64,000 nt of DNA from a bacterium. Lineage in GTDB: Bacteria; Verrucomicrobiota; Verrucomicrobiia; Limisphaerales; J093. The position numbers and the translations under genes are program-made. This document shows, one piece after another, positions 33,121-42,028 of this stretch (its first letter is position 1; the number at the start of each line of letters is the position of its first letter). Under the pieces are notes generated by a model. It was not told where the DNA came from and ran no database searches. It saw only the letters and a list, made by a program, of their open reading frames with translations. The stretch lies in the NCBI GenBank assembly GCA_021823625.1, contig JAKANS010000004.1:20541-84540 (forward strand), given 5' to 3'.

Positions 33121-33927
33121 GTGAGCAAGTACTGGCACGTCTTTAACGTCGGCATCCAGAACACCTTGGTGTACCGGATGAACTTCCTGTTTCGCGCCAC
33201 GTTCGCGCTCATCCCGCTGATGGGCACGCTTTACCTTTGGCGGACGATCTTCGCCAGCAACCCGGAACGGGGCCAGATCGCCGGGTACAGCCTGGCTTCC
33301 ATGACGTCCTATTACCTCCTCGTGACGGTGGTGGACGCCCTGACGGCGGTCACGGAGGACGACTGGCAGATCGCCGCCGACATCCGGGACGGGCGGATCA
33401 GCCAGTTTCTGCTCAAGCCGCTCGATTATCTCGCCTACCGGCTGTGCCTGTTCGCGGCCGGGCGGTTCGTTTACACGCTGACGGCGCTGCTGCCTGCGGG
33501 GGTGTTTCTGGCGATCCAGCACGAATACCTCGTGCCGGCGGCGGACTGGCTGGCGGTGGGGGCGTTCTTGCTCGCGACCGTGCTGACGGCGCTGCTCCAG
33601 TTTCTGATGTCCTACACGATGGCGCTGCTGGCCTTCTGGGTGCTCGAAATCTCCACGTTTATCTTCATCGTCTATGCATTGGAATACCTCGCGGGCGGTC
33701 ATTTGTTCCCGCTCGACATCCTGCCGGCACCGCTGGCCCAGGCGCTGAATTTCACCCCGTTCCCCTACCAGATGTACTTCCCGGTGAGCATTTACCTGGG
33801 GCGGGTGAGCGGGCGCGAAATGTGGCAAGGGCTGGCGATCCAGGCAGTCTGGGTGGCCCTTGCGTTCTTCCTGGCGCGGTTCGTCTGGCGCCGGGGGATC
33901 CGCCGGTATTCCGCTTACGGGGGGTGA
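33121..33927 (+). CDS. ABC-2 type transporter permease, first of a pair
   Basis: 268 residues from the GTG at 33121 (SKYWHVFNVGIQNTLVYRMN). Six hydrophobic segments, with the conserved cytoplasmic element IRDGRISQFLLKPLDYLAYR between helices 2 and 3, typical of the DUF990/ABC-2 permeases. Such permeases act as a heterodimer with a daunorubicin-resistance-type ATPase. The second permease starts 4 bases downstream, but no ATPase gene is nearby. Confidence 0.82.
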   Translation: MSKYWHVFNVGIQNTLVYRMNFLFRATFALIPLMGTLYLWRTIFASNPERGQIAGYSLASMTSYYLLVTVVDALTAVTEDDWQIAADIRDGRISQFLLKPLDYLAYRLCLFAAGRFVYTLTALLPAGVFLAIQHEYLVPAADWLAVGAFLLATVLTALLQFLMSYTMALLAFWVLEISTFIFIVYALEYLAGGHLFPLDILPAPLAQALNFTPFPYQMYFPVSIYLGRVSGREMWQGLAIQAVWVALAFFLARFVWRRGIRRYSAYGG

Positions 33928-33931
33928 CCTG

Positions 33932-34801
33932 ATGCGCCAAACCGACCACCCCGCCAAGTCGCCGCCTTCCGAGCCTGCCCGCGAGGCCGCCGGCCAGCCG
34001 GCCGGGCTGCGCCGATACGCCGGGGTTTACGCCGCGCTTTGCCGCAACTCGGTGGTGCGCGAGATGAGTTTCAAGACGAACTTCCTGCTCTGGATCGTGG
34101 TGGAACTGCTGTGGTTCGCGCTGCAACTGACGTTCGTCGCCGTGATCTACCAGCACACCGAGCGCATCGGCACCTGGACCAAATGGCAGGTGGTTTTGCT
34201 CGTGGGCGCCAGCAACCTCATCCAGCAACTCTTCACCGCGTTGTTCCTGAGCAACTGCGTTCAGCTCTCCGAGCACGTCCGCACCGGCCGGCTCGACTTC
34301 CTGCTGCTGCTCCCGGTCAACGCGCGATTCCTGATCTCGCTGCGCCAGGTGGATCTCGGCGCCTTCGTCAACGCCGCCTCGGCGCTGACGGTGATGAGTT
34401 ACGCCGCCTGGCAACTACACCTGACGCCCCGCCCGCTCCAAATCCTGGGCTTTGCCGCCCTCGCAGCCGTGGGGGTGTCGATTCACTACTCGCTCATGTT
34501 CCTGCTCGCGAGCGTCAGCTTCTGGACCGTCCGTGCCGAGGGCATCGTCTGGGGCTATTACAACCTTTTCAACCTGGCCCGCCTCCCGGACGCAGCGTTT
34601 CGTCCGGGCGCGTTCAAAGTCGTCTTCACCTTCGTCCTGCCCATGCTCCTGGTCGCGAACGTGCCGGTGAAGCTGTTGATCGACCGGTTGTCGTCGCCGC
34701 TGGAAATGCTCCTGTTGCTGGGCCTGGCGGGCGCGTGCTTTGCGGCGTCGGAGTGGGTCTGGCGTTTCTCGGTCAAACACTACACCAGCGCCAGCTCCTG
34801 A
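33932..34801 (+). CDS. ABC-2 type transporter permease, second of a pair
   Basis: 289 residues: a soluble N-terminus (RQTDHPAKSPPSEPAREAAG), then YAGVYAALCRNSVVREMSFK and six membrane segments. The coupling element LSEHVRTGRLDFLLLLPVNA mirrors that of the first permease. Four bases separate the two genes. The exported substrate is unknown. Confidence 0.82.
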   Translation: MRQTDHPAKSPPSEPAREAAGQPAGLRRYAGVYAALCRNSVVREMSFKTNFLLWIVVELLWFALQLTFVAVIYQHTERIGTWTKWQVVLLVGASNLIQQLFTALFLSNCVQLSEHVRTGRLDFLLLLPVNARFLISLRQVDLGAFVNAASALTVMSYAAWQLHLTPRPLQILGFAALAAVGVSIHYSLMFLLASVSFWTVRAEGIVWGYYNLFNLARLPDAAFRPGAFKVVFTFVLPMLLVANVPVKLLIDRLSSPLEMLLLLGLAGACFAASEWVWRFSVKHYTSASS

Positions 34802-34859
34802 CGCGGGCCGCGCCCAGTTTGTGTTTGCCTCGCTTCCGCGCCCGCGATTTGATCGCCGC

Positions 34860-36110
34860 ATGAACCACACATCGTGCTCCGTGCCTCGGACTTCTTCGCA
34901 GCCCGCCGTGACCCGCCGTCAATTCCTGGCGGGCGCCAGCGCGGCAGCGGTTGGCTTCACCATCCTCGACCCCGCACTGGTGCGGGGCGCGGACGCGAAC
35001 GCCAAACTCAATCTGGGCCTCATCGGCTGCGGCGGACGCGGCAAATGGATCACCGGCCTGTTCGCAAAACACGGCGGCTACAACATCGCCGGCGTGTTCG
35101 ACTACTTCGCTGACCGCGCGAACGAGGCTGGCGACCAGTTCAAAGTGCCGGCGGCGAACCGCTACACCGGCCTCCACGGCTACGAGCGGCTGCTCGCTCA
35201 ACCGGGCCTCGACGCCGTGGCCATTATCAGCCCACCCTACTTTCACCCCATCCAGGCCGCGGCGGCGGTCGCGGCGGGCAAGCACGTTTATCTCGCCAAA
35301 CCCATCGCCGTCGATGTCCCCGGCTGCCAGACCGTCGCCGACAGCGGCCGGCAGGCGACCGCGAAGAACCTTTGTTTTCTCGTGGATTTCCAGACTCGCG
35401 CGCATCCGGCTTACCAGGAAGTCGTGAAGCGCGTGCACGCCGGGCAAATCGGCCGGCTGATCAGCCTCGACGCGGGTTATCAATGCGACCTGTACTTCGA
35501 AGGCATGGACGCTGAGTTCCGGAAGAGCAAGCGTGACGCTGAAGCCCGCCTGCGCGCCTGGGCCATCGACCGCGTCCTGTCCGGCGACGTCATCACCGAG
35601 CAGAACATCCATTCGCTGGACGTGGCCGCGTGGTTCGCCGACGCGGCCCCGCTCAAGGCTTACGGCACCGGCGGGCGGGCGCGCCCCTTCCTTGGTGACT
35701 GCTGGGACCATTACGCCGTCATCTTCTATTTCCCGAGCGACGTGACCGTGAGCTTCAGCTCCAAGCAGGTCGGTTTCGGCTACGACGACATCATGTGCCG
35801 GGCCTACGGCATGAATGGAACCGTCGAGACGCATTACTCGGGCAAGGTCTCGCTGCGGACCAAGGACGACGCCTTCAACGGCGACACGCGGAACCTGTAC
35901 GAGGACGGTGCAGTGCGAAACATCGCCGCCTTCCACGAGGCCATCGCCAAAGGTGATTTCGCGAACGCCACAGTTCCGCCCAGCGTGCGCAGCAACCTGA
36001 CGACCATCCTTGGCCGCACTGCCGCTTACGCGAACCGGGAGGTCACCTGGACCGAGATGATGCAGAAGAACGAGAAGTTGGAATTCGCTACCTCCAGCTT
36101 GAAAGGCTAA
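34860..36110 (+). CDS. Tat-exported Gfo/Idh/MocA family oxidoreductase
   Basis: 416 residues. The N-terminus has a twin-arginine signal (PAVTRRQFLAGASAAAVGFT) and a cleavage-like region ALVRGADA. The Rossmann fold follows (LNLGLIGCGGRGKWITGLFA), then HVYLAKPIAVDVPGC with the family's catalytic Lys-Pro, and a C-terminal domain with DVITEQNIHSLDVAAWFADA. Exported members of this family are abundant in Planctomycetota and Verrucomicrobiota and are thought to oxidise sugars; the substrate is unknown. Confidence 0.87.
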   Translation: MNHTSCSVPRTSSQPAVTRRQFLAGASAAAVGFTILDPALVRGADANAKLNLGLIGCGGRGKWITGLFAKHGGYNIAGVFDYFADRANEAGDQFKVPAANRYTGLHGYERLLAQPGLDAVAIISPPYFHPIQAAAAVAAGKHVYLAKPIAVDVPGCQTVADSGRQATAKNLCFLVDFQTRAHPAYQEVVKRVHAGQIGRLISLDAGYQCDLYFEGMDAEFRKSKRDAEARLRAWAIDRVLSGDVITEQNIHSLDVAAWFADAAPLKAYGTGGRARPFLGDCWDHYAVIFYFPSDVTVSFSSKQVGFGYDDIMCRAYGMNGTVETHYSGKVSLRTKDDAFNGDTRNLYEDGAVRNIAAFHEAIAKGDFANATVPPSVRSNLTTILGRTAAYANREVTWTEMMQKNEKLEFATSSLKG

Positions 36111-36277
36111 CCCAGGTTCGTCAATTGGCGGGGCGAAAAGGCGGCGTCCCGATTGTGGCGGCGGTGCGGCAGCGGCGCAGCCACCCATTCGAAATCGGGA
36201 CATACCGGCGAAAGCGGAGTTTCGCCGGGGTTGGGCAAGGCCACCGGGCCTTGTCCTCCAATCCCCCGGCCGTCGGA

Positions 36278-37678
36278 TCACCAGCCGGGGTTGGGTTTCA
36301 CGATTGCCTTCAAGCCTTCCGGGGCGGTGATGTAGATCGGGCTTTCGCTCAACGGCACGGTGAGACTGCCGGTGCGGATCGGGTCCAGTTCCACGAACCG
36401 CCGCGTGCCCAGCACATCGTGGAAGGTCAGGCCGCGCTCGGTGTTGTTGATGCGAAGGTGCGCGAACGGCCGCGTGGTCCAGGCAACCATGACGTCTTCC
36501 TTCTTCGCCGCGTCGTTGAACACCACCGCGAACACGTCGGGGCCGAAGGCGTCGTTGCGCACCCAGCGCTTGCCTTCCAAAAGGCGGGTCATCCAGCCAA
36601 AGGCGGCGAAAGCGTACTTGGGCGACAAATCCGCGCGGGCCAGGCCCACCATGTCGGCCTGGTCAAACTGGCGGTCGCCCTGGTCGGCGAGCGTCCACCA
36701 AAACACCTTCTGAATCGCCGGCGACGCCATCGCCAGTGTGTAAAATCGCACCGCCAGGTCGGCCTGACGCAGTTCGCTGGTGCCGTACGGGTGGAGGTGG
36801 GAATTCCAGCAAATCTCGGTGATCCAGATCGGCTTGGGCCGGCCGAACTGCCGCATCAGCTTCACCAGTTCGTCGGTCTGCTCCAGGAACGTCATGTTCA
36901 CCATCGCGTAGTCGGTGGGGAGTTCGCCGCTGTGCCAGACCTTCACGTATTGGTCGAGCGTCCACCGATCGAACTTGTCCTCCGGCGCGTTCGGCGGCCG
37001 GTACGGGTGAAACGCCACGATGTCGAACGCCCCGTAAGGCACCTGCTTCAACACGCGACCCGCCCAGAGCACGTCGCAAAACGCCATGTTCAGGCCCACC
37101 ACCTTGGCCTCCGCGTTCGCGCCGTGAATGGCGGGTCCCGCCGCGGCGAGCAGACGCGCGTAATCGTCCGGCGTGCCGTCCCAAAAACCGCCGTTCGGTT
37201 CGTTCCAAATCTGCCAGGTGTCCACGAGGCCGGCGTAATGCTTGGCCGCGGCCTGGACGAACTTCACGAACGCGTCCACGCCTTCGGTCGTGCGCGGGTC
37301 GTGGAAGGTGGGCGCGTACGCGAGGCAACCCAGGATTTGAATGCCGTGCGCACGGAGCTTGCGCACCAATTCGTCGTGCGCTTCCCAGCGATACTCGCCC
37401 GGCATCCGCTCGATCCGGCGCCAGGCGAAATCCTGCCGCGCCCATTTGACCCCCAGCTCCTGCATCGCCAGCAGGCGCGCCTCGAGGTCCGGCGTGTCCG
37501 GGCGCAAGGCGGTGTTGAGGCCGAACGGCGAGTCCGCGATCAGGTTGGTGGCGAACGGCGCCGGCGGCAACGTGAAGCGAAAACTCGACTCCGCCTTCGG
37601 CGGTTCGGCGGCGGCCAATGAGGCGGCCAGCGCACCCACCGCCCAAGCCAGAGCCAGCGTCTTCTGCGACGATTTCAT
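36278..37678 (-). CDS. Secreted clan GH-A glycoside hydrolase
   Basis: 466 residues with a signal peptide (MKSSQKTLALAWAVGALAAS, cleaved near LAAA). The barrel contains GVKWARQDFAWRRIERMPGE, DTWQIWNEPNGGFW (acid/base Glu after Asn) and PKPIWITEICWNSHLHPYGT (nucleophile Glu). These two Glu are diagnostic of clan GH-A (families such as GH5, GH39 and GH51). Family and substrate are not resolved. It is convergent with the oxidoreductase gene. Confidence 0.8.
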   Translation of the reverse strand: MKSSQKTLALAWAVGALAASLAAAEPPKAESSFRFTLPPAPFATNLIADSPFGLNTALRPDTPDLEARLLAMQELGVKWARQDFAWRRIERMPGEYRWEAHDELVRKLRAHGIQILGCLAYAPTFHDPRTTEGVDAFVKFVQAAAKHYAGLVDTWQIWNEPNGGFWDGTPDDYARLLAAAGPAIHGANAEAKVVGLNMAFCDVLWAGRVLKQVPYGAFDIVAFHPYRPPNAPEDKFDRWTLDQYVKVWHSGELPTDYAMVNMTFLEQTDELVKLMRQFGRPKPIWITEICWNSHLHPYGTSELRQADLAVRFYTLAMASPAIQKVFWWTLADQGDRQFDQADMVGLARADLSPKYAFAAFGWMTRLLEGKRWVRNDAFGPDVFAVVFNDAAKKEDVMVAWTTRPFAHLRINNTERGLTFHDVLGTRRFVELDPIRTGSLTVPLSESPIYITAPEGLKAIVKPNPGW

Positions 37679-37733
37679 GGCGGTAGGGTCGAAGAACCAG
37701 CCGCGCGAGAAAAGCCTGTTCTGGCGGCCTCCT

Positions 37734-39161
37734 TTATCGGCGTCGCACGCGCAAGGCGATGTCTTCCTCGAACGCCGGGCTCGCCAGAGGCGTGGGACCG
37801 CCGGCCGTTGTCAGTTCCGCCCGCTTGTCCACCGCGCCGGTTTTCGGATTCACCCACTCCACGCCGTAACTGCCCGCCGGCAGCGCGAGGTTCAAGGTCG
37901 CCGTCTGCGGACCCGTGGGCGCATTCTTGTCCTTCGTGTCGCGCGCCAGATAAATCGCCCACGCCTGCCCCGGCTCGACCAGCGCGTAGGCGCGATGCCC
38001 GCGCGGCACCCCGCCGGCGATGGCTCCGGCGTCCGGCTTCAGGCGCACGAAGTCGAAGCTGCGGATGAAGTCGCCGAGAATCTTCATCTGCCGGCGAAAG
38101 ACCGGGTTTCCGCCGCCGGGTTCGTTGGCCGGATAGCCAAACGTCCCGTCCTCGTGCCCGGCCACGAACGAGTAATCGAGGTTGTTGAACAGCCCGCCCC
38201 CCGCCAGCAGGAAGCTCCACGCCTCGACGCGGTACGGCAGGTCGTTCGTGCCGCGAAAACCTGTCTCGTTGTCGCCGATCACCTTGTTCAGGCCATAGTT
38301 CATGGCCACCGTCTCCGGCGGGTAGGCGTAGTGAAAGTTGAAGATCGAGACGCCAGGATGTGGGTTCCCCACCTTCGCCTTGTCGTTGGCGATGTTTTGC
38401 GAAATCAGGTGCCGCACGCCCAATGGCTTCTCCGCAGCGGTGATCGTGTCGGCGATCCGGTGCTGCCACGCCATCGTCACGCCGCCGAAATACGGCTCGT
38501 TGCAGATTTCGTAGTACAGGTTGTCGAAGTCCTTCAACTCGGTGACGAGCTTCCGCACCAACGCCTCCTGGGCGGCCAGCAAGCCGCCGTCCTTGTCCAG
38601 GGTATAGACGTTCGTGCGGGCGATGGCGCCAAGACCATTGACGTTGTTCGCCGCATTCATGGGACTGAGCCGCCACATCGTGTCCTCGTACATCGGGCAA
38701 AACAGGTTCAACTCCACCACCACGCCACGCTTCGCCGCGTAACCAACGAACTCGCGCAGGCGCTGGAAATACGCGTCGTCCCAGCGCGTGAGGTCGAATT
38801 TGTTGCCGCCGTTCGCGTAGCCGGCCTGGTCGCTGCGCGCCCACGGGCAGAGCAGGCGGCCCGGCTCCGGCGCGAGCGTGTTGCGCGCGATGCTGAACGC
38901 GCCCGGCGGCTCGCAATACGCGCCGCTGAACGTCCGGGTGAGGTTCAGCCCGTCCTGCGCCAGCGTGTCCAGGTACTTGCGGAAATCGAAATCGCGGTTC
39001 AGGACCGCGCCGTAATGCTCGCCGGAAGTGATCAGCACGGTCGGCTGGCCGCGCCAGACGAAGTAATGCGGGTTGTCCGGGTGCAAAGCCAGCGGGGCCG
39101 CGGCGAAGGCGCTGCTGGCGGTCACGCCAAGCGAGAGCAGGAAGGCGAAAGTGGAACGCAT
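37734..39161 (-). CDS. Secreted GH5-like glycosidase with C-terminal beta domain
   Basis: 475 residues, signal peptide MRSTFAFLLSLGVTASSAFA. Barrel landmarks: HPDNPHYFVWRGQPTVLITS, LYYEICNEPYFGGVT (acid/base Glu) and KVIGDNETGFRGTNDLP (putative nucleophile Glu). From about 395 on, a beta-rich domain (YALVEPGQAWAIYLARDTKD, LPAGSYGVEWVNPKTG) resembles the collagen-binding-like domain often found at the end of such proteins. It lies 55 bases upstream of the other glycosidase on the same strand, so they may be co-transcribed. Confidence 0.78.
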   Translation of the reverse strand: MRSTFAFLLSLGVTASSAFAAAPLALHPDNPHYFVWRGQPTVLITSGEHYGAVLNRDFDFRKYLDTLAQDGLNLTRTFSGAYCEPPGAFSIARNTLAPEPGRLLCPWARSDQAGYANGGNKFDLTRWDDAYFQRLREFVGYAAKRGVVVELNLFCPMYEDTMWRLSPMNAANNVNGLGAIARTNVYTLDKDGGLLAAQEALVRKLVTELKDFDNLYYEICNEPYFGGVTMAWQHRIADTITAAEKPLGVRHLISQNIANDKAKVGNPHPGVSIFNFHYAYPPETVAMNYGLNKVIGDNETGFRGTNDLPYRVEAWSFLLAGGGLFNNLDYSFVAGHEDGTFGYPANEPGGGNPVFRRQMKILGDFIRSFDFVRLKPDAGAIAGGVPRGHRAYALVEPGQAWAIYLARDTKDKNAPTGPQTATLNLALPAGSYGVEWVNPKTGAVDKRAELTTAGGPTPLASPAFEEDIALRVRRR

Positions 39162-39439
39162 GGCGGCAGCTTAGGCCGACTCGAACTTGCCTGGCAAGCC
39201 GCGCCAAGGCCGGGTCGTGTCCGGCAGTGCCTCCCAAAGTTGTCGCTGGAGCGCCGGCTTGCAGCCGGGTTTGCCGCAATTGCCTGTCCGCTTCCTTGCC
39301 CAAGCGCCAGGGGGCTGGCGCACTCCCGGACGCTACCGCGCCGTCGAGTGCGCTCAATTCGGCGCCCGCGTCCTGGACTGCGGCAGTCCTCTGCCGCTTT
39401 CGAACGCACACATGGGACACCCAACTCTGAGACACCACC

Positions 39440-39871
39440 CTAGAACACGTACGGGATCATCCGCCAGGTCCGCGCCGCGTACGCGCGGTACTCCGGATAC
39501 CGCGCCGACACCAACTGCTCTTCGCAGCCGATTCGCGCCAGCGCACTGGCCAGAACCAGGCCGCCCAGCAACGCGGTCGTTCCTGAAAGGTGCGCCGCGG
39601 CTCCCGCCCCGGCGAACAGGCACACCGCCGTGTAGATCGGATGCCGGATGAACCGATACGGTCCGGTGGTCACCAGACCGCCTTCGGTGGGGTTCGCAGC
39701 CAGATGAAAGCTGCGCCGACCAAAGGCCAGCCGCGCCCAGATCAGGAGCCAAACCGCCGCCGCTTGCGGGACGATGACGAGTGGGGACCGGAAAAGGAGG
39801 CTCCCGGTGGCCAACAGACCGAGGAGGCCGCCGATCATTCCCAGGTAGCCGATGACCGAGAGCGTCTTCAT
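39440..39871 (-). CDS. Isoprenylcysteine carboxyl methyltransferase-family membrane protein
   Basis: 143 residues from the ATG at 39871, with four hydrophobic segments. The C-terminal half carries the ICMT/PEMT signature GGLVTTGPYRFIRHPIYTAV and the end motif RYPEYRAYAARTWRMIPYVF. Members are SAM-dependent integral-membrane methyltransferases, in bacteria mostly of unknown substrate. The frame is open upstream into the TPR gene region, but the shorter start fits the first membrane helix. Confidence 0.8.
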   Translation of the reverse strand: MKTLSVIGYLGMIGGLLGLLATGSLLFRSPLVIVPQAAAVWLLIWARLAFGRRSFHLAANPTEGGLVTTGPYRFIRHPIYTAVCLFAGAGAAAHLSGTTALLGGLVLASALARIGCEEQLVSARYPEYRAYAARTWRMIPYVF

Positions 39872-39934
39872 CCGGTGTGAATCCGAATCGGTTGACCACG
39901 CCCGCGGCTCCACTGGCCGCGATCCCCGTTTCAA

Positions 39935-41935
39935 TCAAGGCTGGAGCGGGCCGAGCCAGCGCTTGATCAGGCCCGCCTGGGGATGGTCGGGCTGGAGGGC
40001 GAGGACTTTCTCGTAATGTTCCTGCGCCTTCGCGCGATCACCCAGCTTGGTGGCGTACAGGTTGGCCAGCGCGAGGTGGGCCGGGACGTTGGCCGGCTCG
40101 CGGGCGAGGACTTGATCGAGTTGCTGGGCCGCGTCCAGCGGATAGCCGGCGCGCTCCAGCGCGAGCGCGAAGCCGTACCGGGCGCGGGTGTCGGCGGGCG
40201 CGATGGCGAGCGCCCGCTCGTACGCGGCGAGCGAGCGCGGCCAGTCGGCGAGGTCGAACGCGGCCACGGCCAGGTTGTACTGGGCGTTGAAGCTGGCGGG
40301 GTCGGCCTGCACCGCCTGCGAGTAGTCCGCGAGCGCCTCGCCCACTCGCCCGGCCTTGTGGGCCGCCACGCCTTGGGCCACGAGACGGGAGGCTTCGGCG
40401 GTGTTCCCGGCCGCGGGCACGGCGGGCGACTGGTAAACGTACCGCGGAAAAGTCGGTCGTGCGGGCGCGGGCGGCGGCGGCGCGGGAGCTGCGGAATCCT
40501 TCGTTGGAATCGGTGTGGGGCGTTTGCCATCGGCCTTCTTTTTAGCCGTGTTTTCGGTTTCCGCGTCAACCTTCTTGTCCTTGGAGCCAAACAATTTCAG
40601 CGGATTGAGCTTGGCGATGAACGAACGCTTCTTGGGCTCCGCGCCGGCGTACTCGGGCTCGGTCGCGGTTTCGGCAGCCGACGGCGTTCGCGCAACGTCG
40701 GCGGTCTCAGTGGCCAGGGCTTCCAACTCGCGTCCGGGGACGATGGTCGGACCTTCCCGCACGGTGACTGTTTCGAGCGGTGGTTCGGAGACGGTTGGTT
40801 TCTCCGGCACTTTCGCAACCGCCACCCCGGTGGTGGGAGCGCTGGTGGTCGGGGGCGGCTTGGCGGCGGCGACTGACTCGGTCGCGTTCGTCTTGGGGGT
40901 AAGCGGTGGCGCCGCGGCAACATGGGTCGGGACTTCAGGTTTGCCGACGACAACCGGCGGGGGCGAAGTGCGGACTGCCGCGGGCGGCGGCGAAGTCTTA
41001 ACTACCACCGGCGGTGCGGAGGTTTTGACCAGCGCTGGGGGGCGTGAGGTGTGGACCGCAACCGGCGGCGCCGAAGTGCGCGCCAGCCCGACCACGTTGC
41101 TGCGGGCAGGTGGCGGGTTCGTCACAATGGCCACGACGGGCGGCGGGTGGGTTGGCACAACCACCGGCTTCAACGCCAGTGCGAGTTGGTTGGTGACGGC
41201 CCGCAGCGCAGCGGCATTGGGCGAATCGCCGGCCACGGCCAGGTAGGCGCTGTATTTCTGCAACGCGAAGGACCGGTCGTTGAGCTGCTGGGAAAGAATC
41301 GCTTCGTTCAATAACGCGGGCGGGTAGTTGGTGATGCGATTCAGCGCGGCTTCAAAGTACTGGAACGCCTCGCGTGCCTGGCGGCGTTGGGCATGACTCA
41401 AACCCAGCGCATTGAGCGCCTCGGCTTGCAGCACGACGGGGGGGTTCAGGCGCAGAACCTGTTGGAGATTGCGTTCGGCGGCGGCGTAGAGCCGGGCGCG
41501 GAGTTGGGCCTTGCCGAGCATGAGCCAGCCGGCCGGATCCTCCGGAACGTGCGCGGTGTAAGTGGTCAGTTCGTTGGCGGCGGGCGGCAGGTTCGTTTGA
41601 TCCAGAAACAGCACGCCGCGATTGAACCGGGCGGCAAAGAGGTTGAAATCCTTGTCCAGCGCGGTCTGGTAGGCCTGGGCCGCCTCGCTGAACCGGCCGG
41701 ATCGGTGGTACGCCAAACCCAGGAAGTTCCACGCCTGCGCGCAGGCGGGCGCGTTGGTGGCGAAGGCTTGCACCGCGGCGCGCAGCGGTTCGATGGCCTC
41801 CGCCGGCCGGCCGGCGTTGATGAGGCGTTCGCCGGTGAGCAGTTCGTTGCGACCCGGCGGGCTGCAGGCGGTCAACACCACCGCCGCCAGCAGGACCGCC
41901 GCCGCGGACCGACGGCGGGCAAGGCGCGTTAACAC
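39935..41935 (-). CDS. TPR-repeat lipoprotein with Pro-rich linker
   Basis: From a GTG at 41935 the protein (666 residues) starts with basic residues, a hydrophobic stretch and the lipobox LAAVVLTACSPPG, so an outer- or inner-membrane lipoprotein is likely. TPR units cover about residues 30-240 (AWNFLGLAYHRSGRFSEAAQ, AEALNALGLSHAQRRQAREA) and 520-660 (GVAAHKAGRVGEALADYSQA). Between them lies a repetitive linker of TSxPPVVVxTSPPP units (about 270-330) and an acidic/basic low-complexity stretch. The frame is open to 42025, only 3 bases from the divergent DUF362 gene, which argues for the internal start. Confidence 0.8.
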   Translation of the reverse strand: MLTRLARRRSAAAVLLAAVVLTACSPPGRNELLTGERLINAGRPAEAIEPLRAAVQAFATNAPACAQAWNFLGLAYHRSGRFSEAAQAYQTALDKDFNLFAARFNRGVLFLDQTNLPPAANELTTYTAHVPEDPAGWLMLGKAQLRARLYAAAERNLQQVLRLNPPVVLQAEALNALGLSHAQRRQAREAFQYFEAALNRITNYPPALLNEAILSQQLNDRSFALQKYSAYLAVAGDSPNAAALRAVTNQLALALKPVVVPTHPPPVVAIVTNPPPARSNVVGLARTSAPPVAVHTSRPPALVKTSAPPVVVKTSPPPAAVRTSPPPVVVGKPEVPTHVAAAPPLTPKTNATESVAAAKPPPTTSAPTTGVAVAKVPEKPTVSEPPLETVTVREGPTIVPGRELEALATETADVARTPSAAETATEPEYAGAEPKKRSFIAKLNPLKLFGSKDKKVDAETENTAKKKADGKRPTPIPTKDSAAPAPPPPAPARPTFPRYVYQSPAVPAAGNTAEASRLVAQGVAAHKAGRVGEALADYSQAVQADPASFNAQYNLAVAAFDLADWPRSLAAYERALAIAPADTRARYGFALALERAGYPLDAAQQLDQVLAREPANVPAHLALANLYATKLGDRAKAQEHYEKVLALQPDHPQAGLIKRWLGPLQP

Positions 41936-42028
41936 CGGGGCGCGGTCAGGCTTGCCAACCGGATGGTCGAAGCCTGATAACACCCTCCGTTCTGGGGCGG
42001 CCAACATGTCGCCCGGTGGTAACACCCC

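Noticed and set aside
36236..36253. Hairpin CAAGGCC-ACCG-GGCCTTG between convergent genes as a terminator
   Set aside because: Seven-base stem only and no T run on either strand; it may be chance in GC-rich sequence.
37675..39438. A minus-strand open frame of 587 codons over the GH5-like gene
   Set aside because: The same strand in another frame encodes a signal peptide and GH-A catalytic motifs; the long frame has neither.
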